DNA from: Elusimicrobiota bacterium
GTDB lineage: Bacteria; Elusimicrobiota; Elusimicrobia; UBA1565; UBA9628
Length of the DNA: 45,170 nt
Reading direction: 5' to 3'
Assembly (NCBI GenBank): GCA_016191335.1
Contig: JACPOW010000037.1
Location: forward strand, 1-45,170
Under the pieces are notes generated by a model, which did not search any database, had not been told where the DNA came from, and was given only the letters and a program-made list of their open reading frames with translations. A program made the position numbers and the translations under genes. How positions within the stretch are numbered: the stretch's first letter is position 1; each line of letters opens with the position of its first letter. Shown here in pieces: positions 15,147 through 23,238 of the stretch.

Positions 15147-16556
15147 CTACTTGACCGAAGGCAAGGCCGCGATCTCCGCGTACAGGTGGACCGCCGACGC
15201 GATCGCCTTCTGGAACATCCCCAGGTGAAGGCTCTCGTTCTCGGAGTGCGGGTTGGAGAGCGGATCCTCGACGCCGATCAGCAGCGCGGGCGCGCCCTTG
15301 AGCGCCTTCGCGAACGGCCCCACGAACGGGATCGAGCCGCCGCAGCCCATGTCCACCGCCGGACGCCCGTAGCCCTTCTTGAGCGCCGTGCGCGCCGCCG
15401 TGAAGGCGGGCGCGTCCGTGTCCGTCGTCCATGACGGGCTGGCCGTCTCGCCGGAGAACTCCACCTTGACGCCCCACGGCGCGTTCTTGACCAGGTGCTT
15501 CTTGAGGTCGGCGAGCGTCTTCTTCGGGTTCATGCCGGGGACCACGCGGATGCCCATGTGGGCCCACACCGAGTCGTTGATGATGTTCGCGCAGTCCTTC
15601 TTCGAAGAAGCCTGGATCGCGTTCACCGAGAACGAGGGGATGTACCAGTTGGAGCGAAGGATGTCCTTGGGGCTCACCATCAGCTTGGTGCCCTTGAACA
15701 GGCCGCTCTGCTCGCGGAAGGTCTTCTCGGAGAGCTTGAGGGACTTGAGGCTGGCCTCGGAGGCCTTCGCGGGCTTGGCGACGTCCTTATAGATGCCCGG
15801 GATGGTCATGCGCCCCTTGGCGTCCACGACGGAGGCGATCATCTTCGACAGCGCCAGGACCGGGTCCACGACGGGGCCGCCCCACATGCCGGAGTGGAGG
15901 GGATGGTCCATCGAGCGTACGGTGACGTCGAGCGCGACGATGCCGCGCAGGGCGACGGTGATCGACGGCGTCTCATGGTCGAAGTTGCCGGTGTCGGTCA
16001 GCACGATCACGTCCGCCATCACCTTTTCGGCGTACTTCTCGAGGAACGGCTCCAGGTTGTCGGAGCCGCACTCCTCCTCGCCCTCGATGATCAATTTCAC
16101 GTTGACCGGCAGCGAGCCGTGCGTCTTGAGCCAGGAGGCGATGGCGCTCGTGTGGGCGACCGCGCCGGCCTTGTCGTCGGCGCAGCCGCGCCCGAACAGG
16201 CGGCCGTCGCGCTCGGTGGGCTCGAACGGCGGGGACTTCCACAGCTCCTCGCGGCCGGCGGGCTGGACGTCATGGTGCGCGTACAGCAGAAGGGTCGGCT
16301 TGCCCGGGGCGTGCAGCCAGTCGGCGTACACGTACGGGTGGGCGCCGGGCAGCTTCAGGATCTCGACGTTCTCGAGGCCGCGCGCCTTGCACAGGGCGGC
16401 GACGGCTTCGGCGGAGCGCTCGACCTCCTTGGGGTCGAACCCGGGGAAGGAGACGCTCGGTATGCGGGCCAGCAGCTTCAAGTCCTCGAGGAACTCGGAG
16501 TTGTGATCGTCGGCGTACAGCGCGGCAACGGCGGATTGGGTGGAAAGGTCGCTCAT
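15147..16556 (-). CDS. M20-family metallopeptidase (dipeptidase-like)
   Basis: A 469-residue cytoplasmic zinc peptidase of the M20 family, CNDP/DapE-like. Metal and catalytic residues are in place: H94 and D96 in YAHHDVQP, D127 in GCADDKAG, the catalytic/metal Glu pair in EGEEECGS (E161/E162), an Asp in LTDTGNF, and the late His in NPHSENES. A dimerisation 'lid' domain occupies roughly residues 210-370. Length is typical. It probably cleaves dipeptides or N-acyl amino acids; the exact substrate is not inferable. The start ATG lies 7 nt after a TATCAT hexamer (16564-16569, minus strand), with no Shine-Dalgarno, suggesting a leaderless message. No signal peptide is seen. Confidence 0.9.
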   Translation of the reverse strand: MSDLSTQSAVAALYADDHNSEFLEDLKLLARIPSVSFPGFDPKEVERSAEAVAALCKARGLENVEILKLPGAHPYVYADWLHAPGKPTLLLYAHHDVQPAGREELWKSPPFEPTERDGRLFGRGCADDKAGAVAHTSAIASWLKTHGSLPVNVKLIIEGEEECGSDNLEPFLEKYAEKVMADVIVLTDTGNFDHETPSITVALRGIVALDVTVRSMDHPLHSGMWGGPVVDPVLALSKMIASVVDAKGRMTIPGIYKDVAKPAKASEASLKSLKLSEKTFREQSGLFKGTKLMVSPKDILRSNWYIPSFSVNAIQASSKKDCANIINDSVWAHMGIRVVPGMNPKKTLADLKKHLVKNAPWGVKVEFSGETASPSWTTDTDAPAFTAARTALKKGYGRPAVDMGCGGSIPFVGPFAKALKGAPALLIGVEDPLSNPHSENESLHLGMFQKAIASAVHLYAEIAALPSVK

Positions 16557-16603
16557 GGTCCCGATGATACAAATACGGCGCCGCCGATGGTATGCCAGAA
16601 GGT

Positions 16604-16796
16604 GTCAGGCCTAACAATTCGTCGAATTCTCATGTGGGCGGGGGGGGAGGGGTGTCGTCCGTCGGGGACGGGCGGGTTTGGCCCCGCCCTCCGGGGTAGA
16701 CGCGACAACGACGGCCATGGTCGCGACACCCCCACGCCCCTCCGGCCGACACCCCACCACCCCCCTGCATGAATTCGACGAATTGTTAGGCCTGAC
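16604..16796. repeat. Foldable inverted-repeat element in a divergent intergenic region
   Basis: A 25-bp perfect inverted repeat (16604-16628 and 16772-16796) frames a G/C-rich centre. The arms continue with CATG after a 2-nt bulge (CT, 16629-16630), and an imperfect match persists inwards (GGGGTGTCG against CGACACCCC), so the ~190-bp strand can fold almost end to end. The arm ends contain GCCTAAC (16609-16615) and GTTAGGC (16785-16791). It occupies most of the 268 bp between the divergent peptidase and permease genes. No target-site duplication is obvious. Possible identities are a REP-doublet (REPIN), a small non-autonomous transposable element, or an attC-like site; the first seems most likely. 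Confidence 0.7.
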
Positions 16797-16824
16797 TGAG
16801 GCAAAGTTGATAGAATCGGGCGAG

Positions 16825-17904
16825 ATGCCGATCCTGCCGCGCTACATCCTGCGCCAGTTCCTGCCGGTCTTCGGGGCCAGCGTCGCCCTGTTCCTGGGCG
16901 TGCTGATGATGAACCAGTTCCTGCGCCTGTTCTCCCTGGCGATGATGAAGGGCATCCCGGTCTGGTGGATCCTCAGCTGCTTCGCGCGCCTGCTGCCGTC
17001 CTTCGCCGCGCTGGCCGTGCCGATGTCCTTCCTCGTCGCGGCGATGGTGGTCCTCGGTCAGCTCGCCGACAGCGGCGAGATCATGGCCCTGCGCGCCAGC
17101 GGCTTCTCCTACCGCGAGATCACCCGTCCGCTCTTCTGGATGTCCATCCTGCTCTCGGCGCTCCTGCTGCTGGTCAACCACAAGCTCGGTCCGGACGGCT
17201 TCCACTCGTTCAAGAAGCGCACCAGCGAGGCGGCGCAGAAGGTGGCGCGCGTCGAGCTGCGCTCGCGCTCCTTCACCGAGCTCGGCCCGTGGCGCCTGTA
17301 CGCCCGCGGCTCCGACGCGAAGACGGGCCTGCTCGAGGGCGTCTATCTGGTCAAGCCCGGCCAGACGTCGGGCATGCGCATCAACGCCGAGAAAGGGAAG
17401 CTGACCTCGGATCCGGGGCGCGGGATCACGCTCGAGCTGCTCGACGGCCAGCTGCAGCTCCCGAGCCGCGAGCCGGAGCGCTTCACCTCCGGCCGCTTCG
17501 AGCGCTACAGCGTCTTCGTCCCGCTGACCACCGCGGCCGCGCCGCGCGAGCTCGACATGCAGGAGATGAGCACCTCTCGGCTGCGCGCGAAAGCGGCCGA
17601 GGAGGGGACGGCCGCGGACCGCCGCCTCGAGTACCGCGTCGAGGCCGCCGTGCGCACCGTCGGGGCGCTCTCTCCGTTCGTGTTCTTCTGGGTCGGGGTC
17701 CCGCTCGGCATGGCCAAGCGCAAGACGCGCGGCGCGGACCTCGCCGCGAGCCTCGGCGTCATGTTCGTCTTCTACGGGCTCCTCGTCGTGGGGATCAGCC
17801 TGGGCCGCCGGCACGAGGCCCTCGCCTCCGTGGCCCCCTGGCTGTGCGACGCCGCGGGCCTGCTCGCGGGGATCGTGCTGACCCGCAAGGCGGCCGCGCA
17901 GTGA
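16825..17904 (+). CDS. lptF: LptF/LptG-family lipopolysaccharide export permease (first of pair)
   Basis: A 359-residue YjgP/YjgQ-family protein. It has three N-terminal helices (FLPVFGASVALFLGVLM; FARLLPSFAALAVPMSFLVAAMVV; LFWMSILLSALLLLVNH), a periplasmic beta-jellyroll domain (about residues 120-270) and three C-terminal helices. The motif ADSGEIMALRASGFSYREI is the cytoplasmic coupling helix that contacts the LptB ATPase. As part of LptB2FG it would extract lipopolysaccharide from the inner membrane. The ATG at 16825 is 8 nt after TAGAAT (16811-16816), again suggesting leaderless initiation. The stop overlaps the next gene's GTG as GTGA. Assignment as F rather than G rests on gene order only. 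No lptB, lptA or lptC is present in the window. Confidence 0.85.
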   Translation: MPILPRYILRQFLPVFGASVALFLGVLMMNQFLRLFSLAMMKGIPVWWILSCFARLLPSFAALAVPMSFLVAAMVVLGQLADSGEIMALRASGFSYREITRPLFWMSILLSALLLLVNHKLGPDGFHSFKKRTSEAAQKVARVELRSRSFTELGPWRLYARGSDAKTGLLEGVYLVKPGQTSGMRINAEKGKLTSDPGRGITLELLDGQLQLPSREPERFTSGRFERYSVFVPLTTAAAPRELDMQEMSTSRLRAKAAEEGTAADRRLEYRVEAAVRTVGALSPFVFFWVGVPLGMAKRKTRGADLAASLGVMFVFYGLLVVGISLGRRHEALASVAPWLCDAAGLLAGIVLTRKAAAQ

Positions 17905-18974
17905 CGATCTACACGCGCTACATGGTCGGGCGCTTCGTGAGGCCCTTCGCCTTCGGCCTCGGCCTGTTCGCGGTCCTCATCTTCCTGGGCGACACCTTCG
18001 ACAAGATGAACCCGATCATGCGCTCGCACGCGCCGCTGCTGACCATCCTCGAGTGCCTCTGGCTCGAGGTCCCCTACTGGGCCGGGCGCGTGATCCCGAT
18101 GGCGACCTTGCTGGCGACGCTCGTGGCCATCGGCGGCTTCGTGCAGAGCGGCGAGTGGCTCGCCTCGCAGTCGTGCGGCATCGAGACGAAGCGCTTCTGG
18201 CTGCCGGTGCTCGGGTGCTCGCTCGCGGTGTCCGTCCTCGCCTTCGCCGCGCAGGAGACCATCATGCCTGCGGCCTGGGCTCGCTCCCGCCGCCTGTGGC
18301 GCGAGAAGGTCCACCCCGAGTGGGAATGGACCAAGTACCAGAACGTGGCCCTCCTCGGCGGAGAGGACCAGTTCGTCCAGGCCTGGCTGTTCCTCCCGAA
18401 GGAAGGCAAGCTCGAGCGGCCGACCCACGAGACGATGGGCGCCCACGGCGTGGACCGGCAGCTCGACGCGAAATACGCGTTCTGGGACCCGGCGCGCGCG
18501 CGCTGGGTGTTCCACGACGGCGTCGAGCGCGTGTTCGGTCCGACCGGCGTCGTCGAGACACCCTTCGAGACCAAGGTCTCGGACCTGAGCGCCCCTCCGC
18601 TGAGCCTCGTGCCGCGCGCGACGAGCCCGGACGAGCTGACCATGCGCGAGGCCCTCGCCTACGCGCGGCGCGTGGGGCGCTTCGGAGGCTCTCCCCGGGA
18701 GTACGAGGTCGCGGCCATGGCGAAGGTCGCTTATCCGTTCACGAACCTGGTCATCTGCGCCCTCGGCATCCCCATCGCGCTGCGCCTGCGCAAGTCCTCG
18801 CGCGTCGTCAGCTTCGTCGCCGCGTTGGGGCTCTCCTTCGTCTTCCTCTGGATGATGGAGATCGGCCGGACCCTCGGCGTCAGCGGCCGGCTGCCGCCGC
18901 TCGCCGCCGCCTGGATGGCCAACGCCGGCTTCGGCTCCCTCGCCCTGTTCCTGATCCGGCGCTGGGACCTGTAG
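17901..18974 (+). CDS. lptG: LptF/LptG-family lipopolysaccharide export permease (second of pair)
   Basis: A 357-residue YjgP/YjgQ-family protein with the same plan as its neighbour: N-terminal helices (FAFGLGLFAVLIFLGDTF; VIPMATLLATLVAIGGFVQS), the coupling region SGEWLASQSCGIETKRF, a periplasmic domain, and C-terminal helices starting at FTNLVICALGIPIALRL. It starts with GTG at 17901, overlapping the stop of the first permease gene by 4 bp, so the two subunits should be made in equal amounts. A longer frame extends upstream but is the out-of-frame shadow of the first gene. The second permease in such pairs is usually LptG; the exact label is inference. The gene ends at a G/C hairpin. Confidence 0.85.
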   Translation: MTIYTRYMVGRFVRPFAFGLGLFAVLIFLGDTFDKMNPIMRSHAPLLTILECLWLEVPYWAGRVIPMATLLATLVAIGGFVQSGEWLASQSCGIETKRFWLPVLGCSLAVSVLAFAAQETIMPAAWARSRRLWREKVHPEWEWTKYQNVALLGGEDQFVQAWLFLPKEGKLERPTHETMGAHGVDRQLDAKYAFWDPARARWVFHDGVERVFGPTGVVETPFETKVSDLSAPPLSLVPRATSPDELTMREALAYARRVGRFGGSPREYEVAAMAKVAYPFTNLVICALGIPIALRLRKSSRVVSFVAALGLSFVFLWMMEIGRTLGVSGRLPPLAAAWMANAGFGSLALFLIRRWDL

Positions 18975-18990
18975 GGCGCCTTCGGCGCCC
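18974..18990. terminator. Short G/C hairpin between convergent genes
   Basis: GGGCGC and GCGCCC form a 6-bp stem around CTTCG immediately after the permease stop codon. There is no T-tract, so intrinsic termination would be weak. Its position between convergent genes fits a shared boundary structure. Confidence 0.45.
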
Positions 18991-18996
18991 CCGCCC

Positions 18997-20412
18997 CTAC
19001 GGCTTGGTCGTCGAGGGCTTGTCGGCGGGCGCCGCGCGCTTGAGCTCCTCGACCTTGAGGTCCTCCTGCGCCTTCTCGGCGGCCTTGCGGATCGTCTCGG
19101 TCGACGCGGGCTGATCGTCCGCCGGCGGGGCGGATTTCCACTCCCGCGCGGGGGCCGCGGGCTCCTTCTCCGCGTCGGCGCCGCCGAAGAGCACGCTGAG
19201 CTGGACCCCGAGCGCGATTTCGCGGGGGATCTTCTTCTCCGTACCCTGGCTCTCGGTGACCACGCGTTTGTTGCTGACGGCGGCGGAGGCGTCCAGCATG
19301 ACATGAAGGAAATTCAGGCCGGCTCCAAACGTGAGGACGTTCCCGGCCGAGGTCTCCGCCGTGTTCCTCGTCAAGCCGATGCGCAGGGGGATGTTGATCC
19401 ACGAGCGGTTGAACACGTTGAACTCGTTGCCGAGGCCGATCTGGCGGCTGGCAGCGTTGTCGACGGGAGTGAGGTTGCGCGTGAGGTCCAGGTCCGCTGC
19501 GATGTTCCACCAGTCGAAGGGGGTGATGGACGCGCCGAGTCGGACCTGAGGGTTCACGGCGAACCTGCCGGTGACGCCGGCGGCCGTCGCCGCGGCGGGC
19601 TGCTTGAATTTCGGGTTATTGAGGTTGCGGCCGACGAGGCCCACGCGCGGCTTCAGGGCCACTCCGCCGAAGGAGCGGTCGAGGTCCCACAGCGCGCCGA
19701 GGTCCACGCCGAAGTTCGAGCTCTTCGTCGCGCCGTCCTTCAGCTTGGAGACGATGTTGTCCTGGTCGTTGTTGTTCCTCAGGACGAAGTAGTCCGAATA
19801 GCCGACCTGGGCGCTCATGAGCTTCAGCGCGCCGCCGAGATAAAGGCCCTGAGCGAAGGGAAGCTCGCGGCCGTAGGCGGCCCCGAGCTCGACGATGTTG
19901 GCTCCCTTGACGATGAGCTTCGAGTTGTTGGTCCCGTTTTGGATCGCGGCGGGGGTCGTGTTCGCGGCGACCCGGTCCACCTGGGGGACGGCGCCGGCGT
20001 CGACCGAGCCGTTGAAGAAGATCCCGAGGTTCCCGGTCTTGACGTTCACTCCGAGGTCGGCGTCGAAGCGCAAGCCGCTGCCGGGCTGGTCGAGCTTGTC
20101 GAGCGCGGCGTTGATCTCGCCCTGGGTCGGCGCCGTGCCCCGGTCCTTGAGGTTCTCGAGGTTCTGGGCGCCTTCGATCACCGAGCCGGTGATGGCGGCG
20201 TGCACGCCGAACGGGATCTGAACGCCGTGCGTATTGGGCGTCGGCCGTCCGAGCGCCGCAGGGTTCCAGTACGAGGCCAGCGGACCTTGGGCCAGGGCGA
20301 CGCCGGCGCCGCCCATGCCAAGGGCGCGGGGGCCGCGGGCGTGCCATTCGAGGGCGCGGACGGGCGAGGCGGCGAGGAGCAGGGCGGCGAGCAGGGAGAG
20401 GGCCTTATTCAT
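18997..20412 (-). CDS. Outer-membrane beta-barrel protein (TraF/PorV-like), function unknown
   Basis: A 471-residue protein with a Sec signal peptide (LSLLAALLLAASPVRALEW). The mature start has the phrase RALGMGGAGVALAQGPLASYWNPAALG, which is the hallmark of the UPF0164/PorV/TraF_2 family of outer-membrane barrels (aromatic-x-x-N-P-A). The remainder alternates beta strands, ending in a charged periplasmic tail rich in Ala, Pro, Glu and Lys (from about residue 420). Function in these lineages is unclear; related barrels act in type IX secretion or fatty-acid uptake, but nothing here shows either. The ATG at 20412 is 6 nt after TATACT (20419-20424, minus strand). A TTG start five codons upstream overlaps that hexamer and is rejected. 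Confidence 0.7.
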   Translation of the reverse strand: MNKALSLLAALLLAASPVRALEWHARGPRALGMGGAGVALAQGPLASYWNPAALGRPTPNTHGVQIPFGVHAAITGSVIEGAQNLENLKDRGTAPTQGEINAALDKLDQPGSGLRFDADLGVNVKTGNLGIFFNGSVDAGAVPQVDRVAANTTPAAIQNGTNNSKLIVKGANIVELGAAYGRELPFAQGLYLGGALKLMSAQVGYSDYFVLRNNNDQDNIVSKLKDGATKSSNFGVDLGALWDLDRSFGGVALKPRVGLVGRNLNNPKFKQPAAATAAGVTGRFAVNPQVRLGASITPFDWWNIAADLDLTRNLTPVDNAASRQIGLGNEFNVFNRSWINIPLRIGLTRNTAETSAGNVLTFGAGLNFLHVMLDASAAVSNKRVVTESQGTEKKIPREIALGVQLSVLFGGADAEKEPAAPAREWKSAPPADDQPASTETIRKAAEKAQEDLKVEELKRAAPADKPSTTKP

Positions 20413-20442
20413 GGCCGAAGTATACAATTCGCGGAGGCCTGA

Positions 20443-20481
20443 AAAAGGGCCGGGCGGCCCTTTCGGGCCGCCCGGTTTTTT
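20443..20481. terminator. Intrinsic terminator, bidirectional
   Basis: An 11-bp perfect G/C stem (20450-20460 with 20465-20475, loop TTTC) is flanked by six T on the right and by GAAAAAGGG on the left, which reads CCCTTTTTC on the minus strand. It lies after the minus-strand metallopeptidase gene, whose transcript it should end, and just upstream of the barrel-protein promoter. Confidence 0.8.
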
Positions 20482-20502
20482 CTCCTGGTGAGGAGAGCTT
20501 GT

Positions 20503-23100
20503 TTAGCGCGACTCGAGGCTGCGGAACCAGCTCTGGATCGCGTCCACGTGCTGCTGGACCTCGTCCTGCGGGCCTTCGATGACGAGCAGGTAGTCGGTGC
20601 TGAGCCAGCCGCCGTAGGACTTGAGCTCGTACTTCACGCCGGCCTCGTCGAGGTAGCGGCGCAGCTGGTTGACGACGCGGCCGCGGTACAGCGCGCCGAC
20701 CGTGAAGGTCATCTTGGCCTTCACCGTCGGAGACTGGCCTTCGGCGGCCAGCAGGCCGGTGTTCATCGCCGCGCCGCCGAGGTTCTCGACGCCGGTCAGC
20801 TTCACGGAGGCCAGGGGGCCCGACAGCCGCGACAGGAAGCTCGCGACGCCGGTGGCGCGGGACTGAGGGAGGTCGATGCCGTGGGCCTTCGCGGCCGCGC
20901 GGATCTCCGCCTCATGCAGGATCGTGCCGTCCTTGCCCGTCGCGTTGACGAGCACCTGGGCCATCGCGTCGGGGATGCGGGAGGCCTTGGCGAACATCGT
21001 CGGCATGACGAGGGACTCGGCCATCGCCGCGCCCTCCGCCTCGCCGAGCTTGGCGATCAGCGCCTTGCGGAGCTTCCACGCGAAGCCGCCCCACGCCTGG
21101 CCCTGGTCGTGCACCTCGTCGTACTCGTTGTACTGGTAGGTGTTCTCGCCGTGGCGGATGTAGTCCACGCCGCCGCGCGACTGCTTGAGGAAGTGCTCGC
21201 CGATGATCGGGTTGTTCAGGCGGAACATCGAGAGGATGTCGCCCCAGCCCTCGGACAGGCCGCCGTTGACGATGCCGCCGGTGAAGTCGTCCCAGTAGTG
21301 GCCGTTCTCGTGCTCGGCGACGGTGTCGTACGCGGAGTTCACGCAGTTCTTGCTCGACCGGAAGAAGTTGAGGGTCGGTCGGCCCGGCGTGTAGTAGGCG
21401 TTGCACTCGTCGTTGATGTTGGTGCGGACCGGGAGCTGCGTCTTGTCCATGCGCTCGTTGCTGAGGCCGCGCTCGCGGAGGAAGGCGAGGGACAGGTTCA
21501 CCTTGTGGAACGCGTTGACCTGGGCCAAGGTGTTCTCATCGGTGACGCCCGCCTGGGGGTTGAAGACGACCTTGTTCTCGCCGGGCTTGACCGCGACCTT
21601 GACCGACAGCGTCGCGCCCTGCTGGTTCTCGACGCGGACCCACGGGCCGGACAGCGTCGCCGTGAGCTCGAGGCCCTCGGGGCCGACGGTCAGGTCGGCG
21701 GGGAGCTTGCCGTTCTTGTCGGTGACGTAGGACTTGCCGCCGATCTTGACCTCGAGGAACGGGAGCGCGACCTCGGAGATCTGTGAGTCGGCCAGGATCG
21801 GGCCCTTGTCGACGGCCTTGCCGCTGACCGTGCCCGTCACGCCGCCGGCGGTCGGCTCGGAGGCGCTCTCGAGGCCGGTGCGGTTGTCCCACGCGAACAC
21901 GAGGCCGCTGACGACGTCCACGGCGACCATGAACGGGAGGCCCTCCGCGACGTACAGCTTCACGTTGCGCCACTCGCCGCGGGAGTAGATGATCTTCTGC
22001 TCGTAGAACTCGAAGGAGTTGGCGACGTCGGAGGTCGGCATGCCGGTGCGCTCGGCGATCTTGCCCATGATCTGGTCGTCGGTCAGGACGGTCTCGGTGT
22101 TGACGTCGAGCTGGGGGAAGATCTGCCCGGTCTGCGCGACGATGGTCGGCTGGCCGTTCAGGGTCTTGATCGTGAAGGAGAGGGCCGAGCCGTTGACGAT
22201 GAGGCCGTTCTTTGTCTGGCGGAAGTAGACGAAGAGGGTGTCGGCCTGCTCGCCCTTGCCGGTGAACTTCTGGGCGTGGATGAGGCGCAGGTCCGCGCTC
22301 GACACGCCGTACCGGGCCGGGTCCGCGTCGATCATCGCCTTGACGGCGTCGACGACGGCGGTGCCGTTCGAGGCGTCGGCGGCGAGGACCTTTCGGCTCG
22401 TCTCGAAGATGCCGCCCACGTCGCGGGCGCCGGGAAGACCGTACGCCTCGACGCGCGTGGTCGGCTCGCGGTCGGGGGAGGGGGTGGTCGGCTGCTCGTC
22501 GGTCACGGTGCCGTTGGGCAGGGTGATCGGCTTCTGCTCCTTGAGGCCCATGCGGCCGAAGACCGGCGCGGAGCGCTCGGCGGCGCCGTCGAAGGAGACG
22601 GAGGCCGCGGGGCGGCGGAGCAGGGTGTCGAGGATGCGGCCGGCGAGGCTCTTCTGGACGGGCGCGGCGGCCTTCGCGGCGGGGGCCTGGGCCGCGGGGG
22701 CCGCGGCGTACTCGGCGGCTTCCGCGGCGATGCCGGTGGCGGCGGCGCCGGGGGTGCGGACCACGATGGCCTTGGCGTTGTCGGGGGTCGCGGCGGCCGG
22801 CGTGACGGCGCTCAGGGCCGAGGGGGACTGGAGCGCCGCGGTCGGGACCACGGAGACGAGGGGCGCGGGCGTCGCGCTCGGGGCGGCGAGGGAGCCGTTG
22901 AGGCCGAGGGCCGCGGGCGTATTGGTGAGGCTCCCGGCGCCCGGGAGAATGCTGCCGCCGAGGGCGGGCACCACGGGCACGCCGGCGCTCGAGCCGGCGC
23001 CGACCTGCACGCGCATTTGCGCGGCGGCGGGCAGCGGGCCGGAGGCGAGGAAAAGGGAGAGGGCGAGGAACACGGGAGACAGGCGGGTTTCTTTCTTCAT
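20503..23100 (-). CDS. Secreted thermolysin/fungalysin-like metallopeptidase with Ala/Pro-rich leader
   Basis: An 865-residue exported protein. Residues 1-27 are a signal peptide (VFLALSLFLASGPLPAAAQ). Residues ~30-165 are a low-complexity Ala/Pro-rich leader containing SALSAVTPA (94-102), followed by SFDGAAERSAPVFG (FDGA at 170-173). Residues ~215-420 resemble the FTP/PepSY propeptide of M4/M36 proteases (FVYFRQTKNGLIVNGSAL). The catalytic HENGH is at 597-601, with the third zinc ligand probably E617 in GLSEGWGD; this spacing is shorter than in thermolysin, so the family placement is approximate. The last ~100 residues form a separate small domain. A TAGGAT hexamer lies 6 nt before the ATG. 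It is likely an extracellular or periplasmic protease activated by propeptide removal. Confidence 0.85.
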   Translation of the reverse strand: MKKETRLSPVFLALSLFLASGPLPAAAQMRVQVGAGSSAGVPVVPALGGSILPGAGSLTNTPAALGLNGSLAAPSATPAPLVSVVPTAALQSPSALSAVTPAAATPDNAKAIVVRTPGAAATGIAAEAAEYAAAPAAQAPAAKAAAPVQKSLAGRILDTLLRRPAASVSFDGAAERSAPVFGRMGLKEQKPITLPNGTVTDEQPTTPSPDREPTTRVEAYGLPGARDVGGIFETSRKVLAADASNGTAVVDAVKAMIDADPARYGVSSADLRLIHAQKFTGKGEQADTLFVYFRQTKNGLIVNGSALSFTIKTLNGQPTIVAQTGQIFPQLDVNTETVLTDDQIMGKIAERTGMPTSDVANSFEFYEQKIIYSRGEWRNVKLYVAEGLPFMVAVDVVSGLVFAWDNRTGLESASEPTAGGVTGTVSGKAVDKGPILADSQISEVALPFLEVKIGGKSYVTDKNGKLPADLTVGPEGLELTATLSGPWVRVENQQGATLSVKVAVKPGENKVVFNPQAGVTDENTLAQVNAFHKVNLSLAFLRERGLSNERMDKTQLPVRTNINDECNAYYTPGRPTLNFFRSSKNCVNSAYDTVAEHENGHYWDDFTGGIVNGGLSEGWGDILSMFRLNNPIIGEHFLKQSRGGVDYIRHGENTYQYNEYDEVHDQGQAWGGFAWKLRKALIAKLGEAEGAAMAESLVMPTMFAKASRIPDAMAQVLVNATGKDGTILHEAEIRAAAKAHGIDLPQSRATGVASFLSRLSGPLASVKLTGVENLGGAAMNTGLLAAEGQSPTVKAKMTFTVGALYRGRVVNQLRRYLDEAGVKYELKSYGGWLSTDYLLVIEGPQDEVQQHVDAIQSWFRSLESR

Positions 23101-23238
23101 GGGCGCATCCTATCAACTCCCGGGATTCGGCCATGAGGGCCGATGGTCCTTCCTGGGGTGGGGGATAGTGCCCAGAAGAATCCGGGACCTTCGGCACCCC
23201 GGTCCCGCCGTGCACGATTTGATATCATGGTGCCCCCC

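Noticed and set aside
16604..16796. Definite integron attC site
   Set aside because: Core motifs fit but no integrase or cassettes are present and the span is too large; kept only as an alternative for the repeat.
22670..22790. Ala-rich repetitive coding stretch as a DNA tandem repeat
   Set aside because: Low-complexity linker codons without a regular repeat unit.
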